A stretch of DNA of 64,000 nucleotides from Straminergon stramineum (lineage: Eukaryota; Streptophyta; Bryopsida; Hypnales; Calliergonaceae): the NCBI GenBank assembly GCA_963920665.1, contig OY987267.1, positions 24,738,001 to 24,802,000 on the forward strand, read 5' to 3'. Made by a program: the position numbers and the translations under genes. Under the pieces are notes generated by a model. That model was given only the letters and a program-made list of their open reading frames with translations, searched no databases and was not told the DNA's origin. Shown piece by piece: positions 61,084 through 64,000 of the stretch. Positions within the stretch are counted from its first letter, which is position 1; each line of letters opens with the position of its first letter.

Positions 61084-61107
61084 CATACATACATACACAC
61101 ACACACC
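61049..61107. repeat. TA / TACA / CA compound microsatellite
   Basis: A TA run is followed by ATAC and AC units. Confidence 0.9.
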
Positions 61108-61108
61108 A

Positions 61109-62054
61109 TAGTTTCCTAGCAACTTGATTATAAATAAATAATTAAAAGAGAGTCTAAATTTTAGGAAAATTGTAAGAGCAACTTGGATGAATGCCTAATT
61201 TATTGTAATTAAAATTTAGTATTTTTTTATTATAAAGTATTAATTTATGGTTTGTGTAATTATTTTTTCACTTTAAATAGTTATTAGGTAGAAAGTTGCC
61301 GAAGCTTCTAAGAAGCTTGGGCAATATGTCTTCTATGTCAATATATCATAATAGAAATTGTGCACATTAGAAAATATGACACTTTTAGATATTCATACCT
61401 TCTAGTGGATTCTACATCACGTTTTGGCTTGGGATCAAAGGGAGGGTTTGCATTGATAAAGTTAAGCTTACATGTTTGCAAGAAAAATGAGTTAGTGCTT
61501 TACAAAAATAAGAGAAGAAGATAGAAAATGAAAATATATTTTAGCGCCTTATGTTGGATGAGATTGAAAAGAAAGTCATTTAGAGTGTTTTTCCAATGAA
61601 AGCTTTGTGAAACCCATCTTTGAAGTTAAACAACCCATTTAAAAGTGTAGATAGTCTGTTGTACTTTGCATGCAATTGTTGTGAGTTACACTAAGATAAC
61701 AACACCTATATGCATCCACGATAAGAAACCCAAGTTTCTATGAACACACTTTAATGGACATCCACCCTCTTTTTATTTTAACAATAATGTCAAACATAAC
61801 TTCTTATAGTGGTCCACGGTTCCTATTATTGAATTGTAAAAGTTTATATTGGACTTTAGCAAAAGTTGGAAAAGGATTCTATATTCTCTTAGCATGTATT
61901 TTTTGGACTCCATTTGAATAGAATAAAGTACAATTTGTTTGAGTGCTAATTATAGGTACATCTAAAATATAGACAGGACACTTTTGCAAACTAGTCACAA
62001 TTAGGAGTTTTTATCTTCTTGAAAAGCATGTTTAGGGGAACTATTTTAACTTAA

Positions 62055-62057
<3 letters not shown>
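61109..62057. other. AT-rich gene-free stretch
   Basis: Nothing recognisable between the two TA-rich microsatellites. Confidence 0.35.

Positions 62058-62109
<52 letters not shown>
62058..62109. repeat. TA microsatellite with palindromic flanks
   Basis: About 25 TA units bounded by TTAATTCA on the left and TGAATTAA on the right, so the whole block is self-complementary. Confidence 0.9.
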
Positions 62110-62112
<3 letters not shown>

Positions 62113-62221
62113 TTAAATTAAATATTCCCCCAAAACTAAAAGTACATATAACAAATTTGGAGGAGAATAAAGGATTAGAACTAGAAGTTGAGGCTAGTAT
62201 GAAGAATCTATTGTCAAGAGC

Positions 62222-64000
62222 GTAATTCCTTGGTACCTCAAGATCACCTTATATATTAGTATGGATAGATAGTTCAACTTACTTTTAACCTTGAAAAGCT
62301 TTGACATTCATTTTTGGGGATGATGAAGATAGTGCTTTAAGTAAATGTTTCGACAGAATTGCCAACTCTTCATCAAAATAATTTTATGAATTTGAGGTAA
62401 ATAATGTATTTGTACAAAAATATAAGCAAAAAATGAATAATAATGATGATGGGACTAAAGAATTAAGTGGATGATCCCTAAGTACCAAGGCTTGGTAGTT
62501 CATGTCACAATCTTTATACAAAGAATTGGTGTGCATTTAGAATATTCTAGAATATTTTTTCTATTAATGATTGGCTCTAATAATTCTTGTAATATTTCCA
62601 ACCATCATTTAGAGTTTGATTTAGGATCTTGAATTACTCTAGTCCTAGAATGGAACTTGAATTTCAATTTTTGGATTGGTTTAAATTAATTGTTGGATAT
62701 ATCTTAGCATATGTCAAAACAAGATGTACATCTAATTAAATTTTCATAACCATATACATTTCAATAAGAAAATTTTGACTCTCTTTAATTCTTTAAGGAT
62801 GAAGATCCAAAATGATGTTCTAAAACATGTTTTTCAAGACTTTTACAATAATAAAGATGATAAAATTTGCATTCTAAGTACTCATAATGGGCACAATAAG
62901 GAGTTAGGCAATCAATTGACAATTTTGTTGTAATTTAGTCTTCATAGTCCATCTTGATGTGGTTTTTTAGAGGGAAGGGTGTCTTGAAGACACTTGTATA
63001 TATTGTATATTTATAAATCTTTCAAGAAAGAATTCCTAAGGTAAGTCTTTTGTAACCTTAAAACTTTGATAACTTTGACATAAATGTTATTAGATGTTAT
63101 TTATATTTGGAAATATTTCCCACCTATTTTTGTATTTTAATTTGCAATTTTCAATGAAGTTTAAAAATAGAGTTTGTAAATATTTATTGAAAATTAACAA
63201 TAATAATTATAATAGTTTATTAAGCATTCAAAGAATCTACATAATTTGATTGATTGTACACCAAATAATAATCAAATAAATATATATATTTATTCACAAA
63301 TTATGGTTCATCAAGTCTTAAAGGGATATTGACTCCTCAAAGAGATGACAAGTAGTGGATGGATGATGATATATTCTAGAAAGAATTATGGGTAGGAGAT
63401 TTGTAAAATGAATGGAATATATTCAAATATGTTAAAAGGAATTTTTGTCTATGCTACAACAACAAGATTAGCTTGGTCACTCAATGCTTTTTGAGAAAGT
63501 GTCAGGATGGCGATCAATTTGTTGAAGCGTTGCAATTCTACATGCATCCATCATTTGGACCAAAAATACTTTTCACTATAATTATTATGCATTTTTTTTA
63601 ATCCAAATTTGGAAATTTCATCCACATCATTAGTAGAAATGAAAAAAAAATTGGTGAAAGAAGATTACTTTTCTCTAACGAAAAATAGACATTTCTTTTG
63701 AAATGGTGCAATCTAGCCCTATGGTGCTAATAAAGATTTGCTTCCTAATGTTTGCACAAGGATAGAAAGAAAATTGAGTACTTACTAAAATTAAATCTTG
63801 TATCTTGGTTTTCCTCGAATTATAATTTATTTTGCCTTGAAGGATCAAGATCAACATTCCAAGGTCATAATTCTTTAAGGGGCACTCAAAATATAGATTT
63901 TCAATACTATGCAAACTTTGAAATTCATTTCCTCAATGGTGGTTCAAAACTTTTGGGTACAAACAATTTTAGTACACGCTACAAAGGTTACCCTACCCTA
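62222..64000. repeat. Dispersed AT-rich repeat, copy C (runs off the window)
   Basis: Collinear with copy B from its start and nearly identical to copy A from about 62,645 to the window end. Copy A lacks the first ~420 bp, so A is truncated at its left side or C extends further. Confidence 0.75.

Overview
The window looks like nuclear DNA of a land plant with a large, repeat-rich, AT-rich genome. Evidence for this: TTTAGGG-type telomeric motifs, plant-style MITEs (PIF/Harbinger-like with TAA target duplications), a TKL-type kinase gene followed by a 34-residue TPR array, and very long AT-rich non-coding stretches. Species cannot be determined; a non-flowering lineage is only a guess.

Layout. 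1-14.3 kb is AT-rich repeat and intron-like DNA with a dispersed repeat (1.2-4.25 kb), a TTAA-flanked element (7.37-7.83 kb), a GC-richer patch with a telomere-like motif (8.76-9.4 kb) and a diverged ~1.1 kb tandem duplication (9.3-11.25 kb). A host kinase exon lies at 14,655-16,178, probably spliced to a downstream TPR array of 102-bp units starting near 16.9 kb. The array stops abruptly at 18,201 and resumes at 39,210.

The central discovery is what splits it: a 21,008-bp DNA transposon (18,202-39,209). It has short terminal inverted repeats starting CATRGTTGTTC and an 8-bp target duplication (TTGCAGAG / TTGTAGAG), the hAT hallmark. Removing it rejoins the TPR reading frame exactly. It encodes a hAT transposase (34,726-38,004) and four intronless cargo genes: a GW/WCH-domain plus RING protein, two GW/WCH-domain plus coiled-coil proteins (one fully open), and a kinase-like protein. 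All five genes have, just upstream and in the same orientation relative to transcription, an array of one GC-rich motif, ACCCGCRGTCGCC. The same motif forms outward-facing subterminal arrays at both ends, and one ~1 kb array has no gene next to it. Four of the genes also share a leader motif between array and ATG. Several reading frames carry in-frame stops but no frameshifts, so this copy is probably decaying by point mutation. The arrangement suggests a gene-carrying giant hAT element whose own proteins may read a shared cis-code (inference).

The rest (39.5-64 kb) holds no convincing host gene. It contains three PIF/Harbinger-like elements (one with five tandem palindromes), four TTAA-flanked elements, two more copies of the dispersed repeat, a possible hAT relic, microsatellites and long AT-rich stretches.
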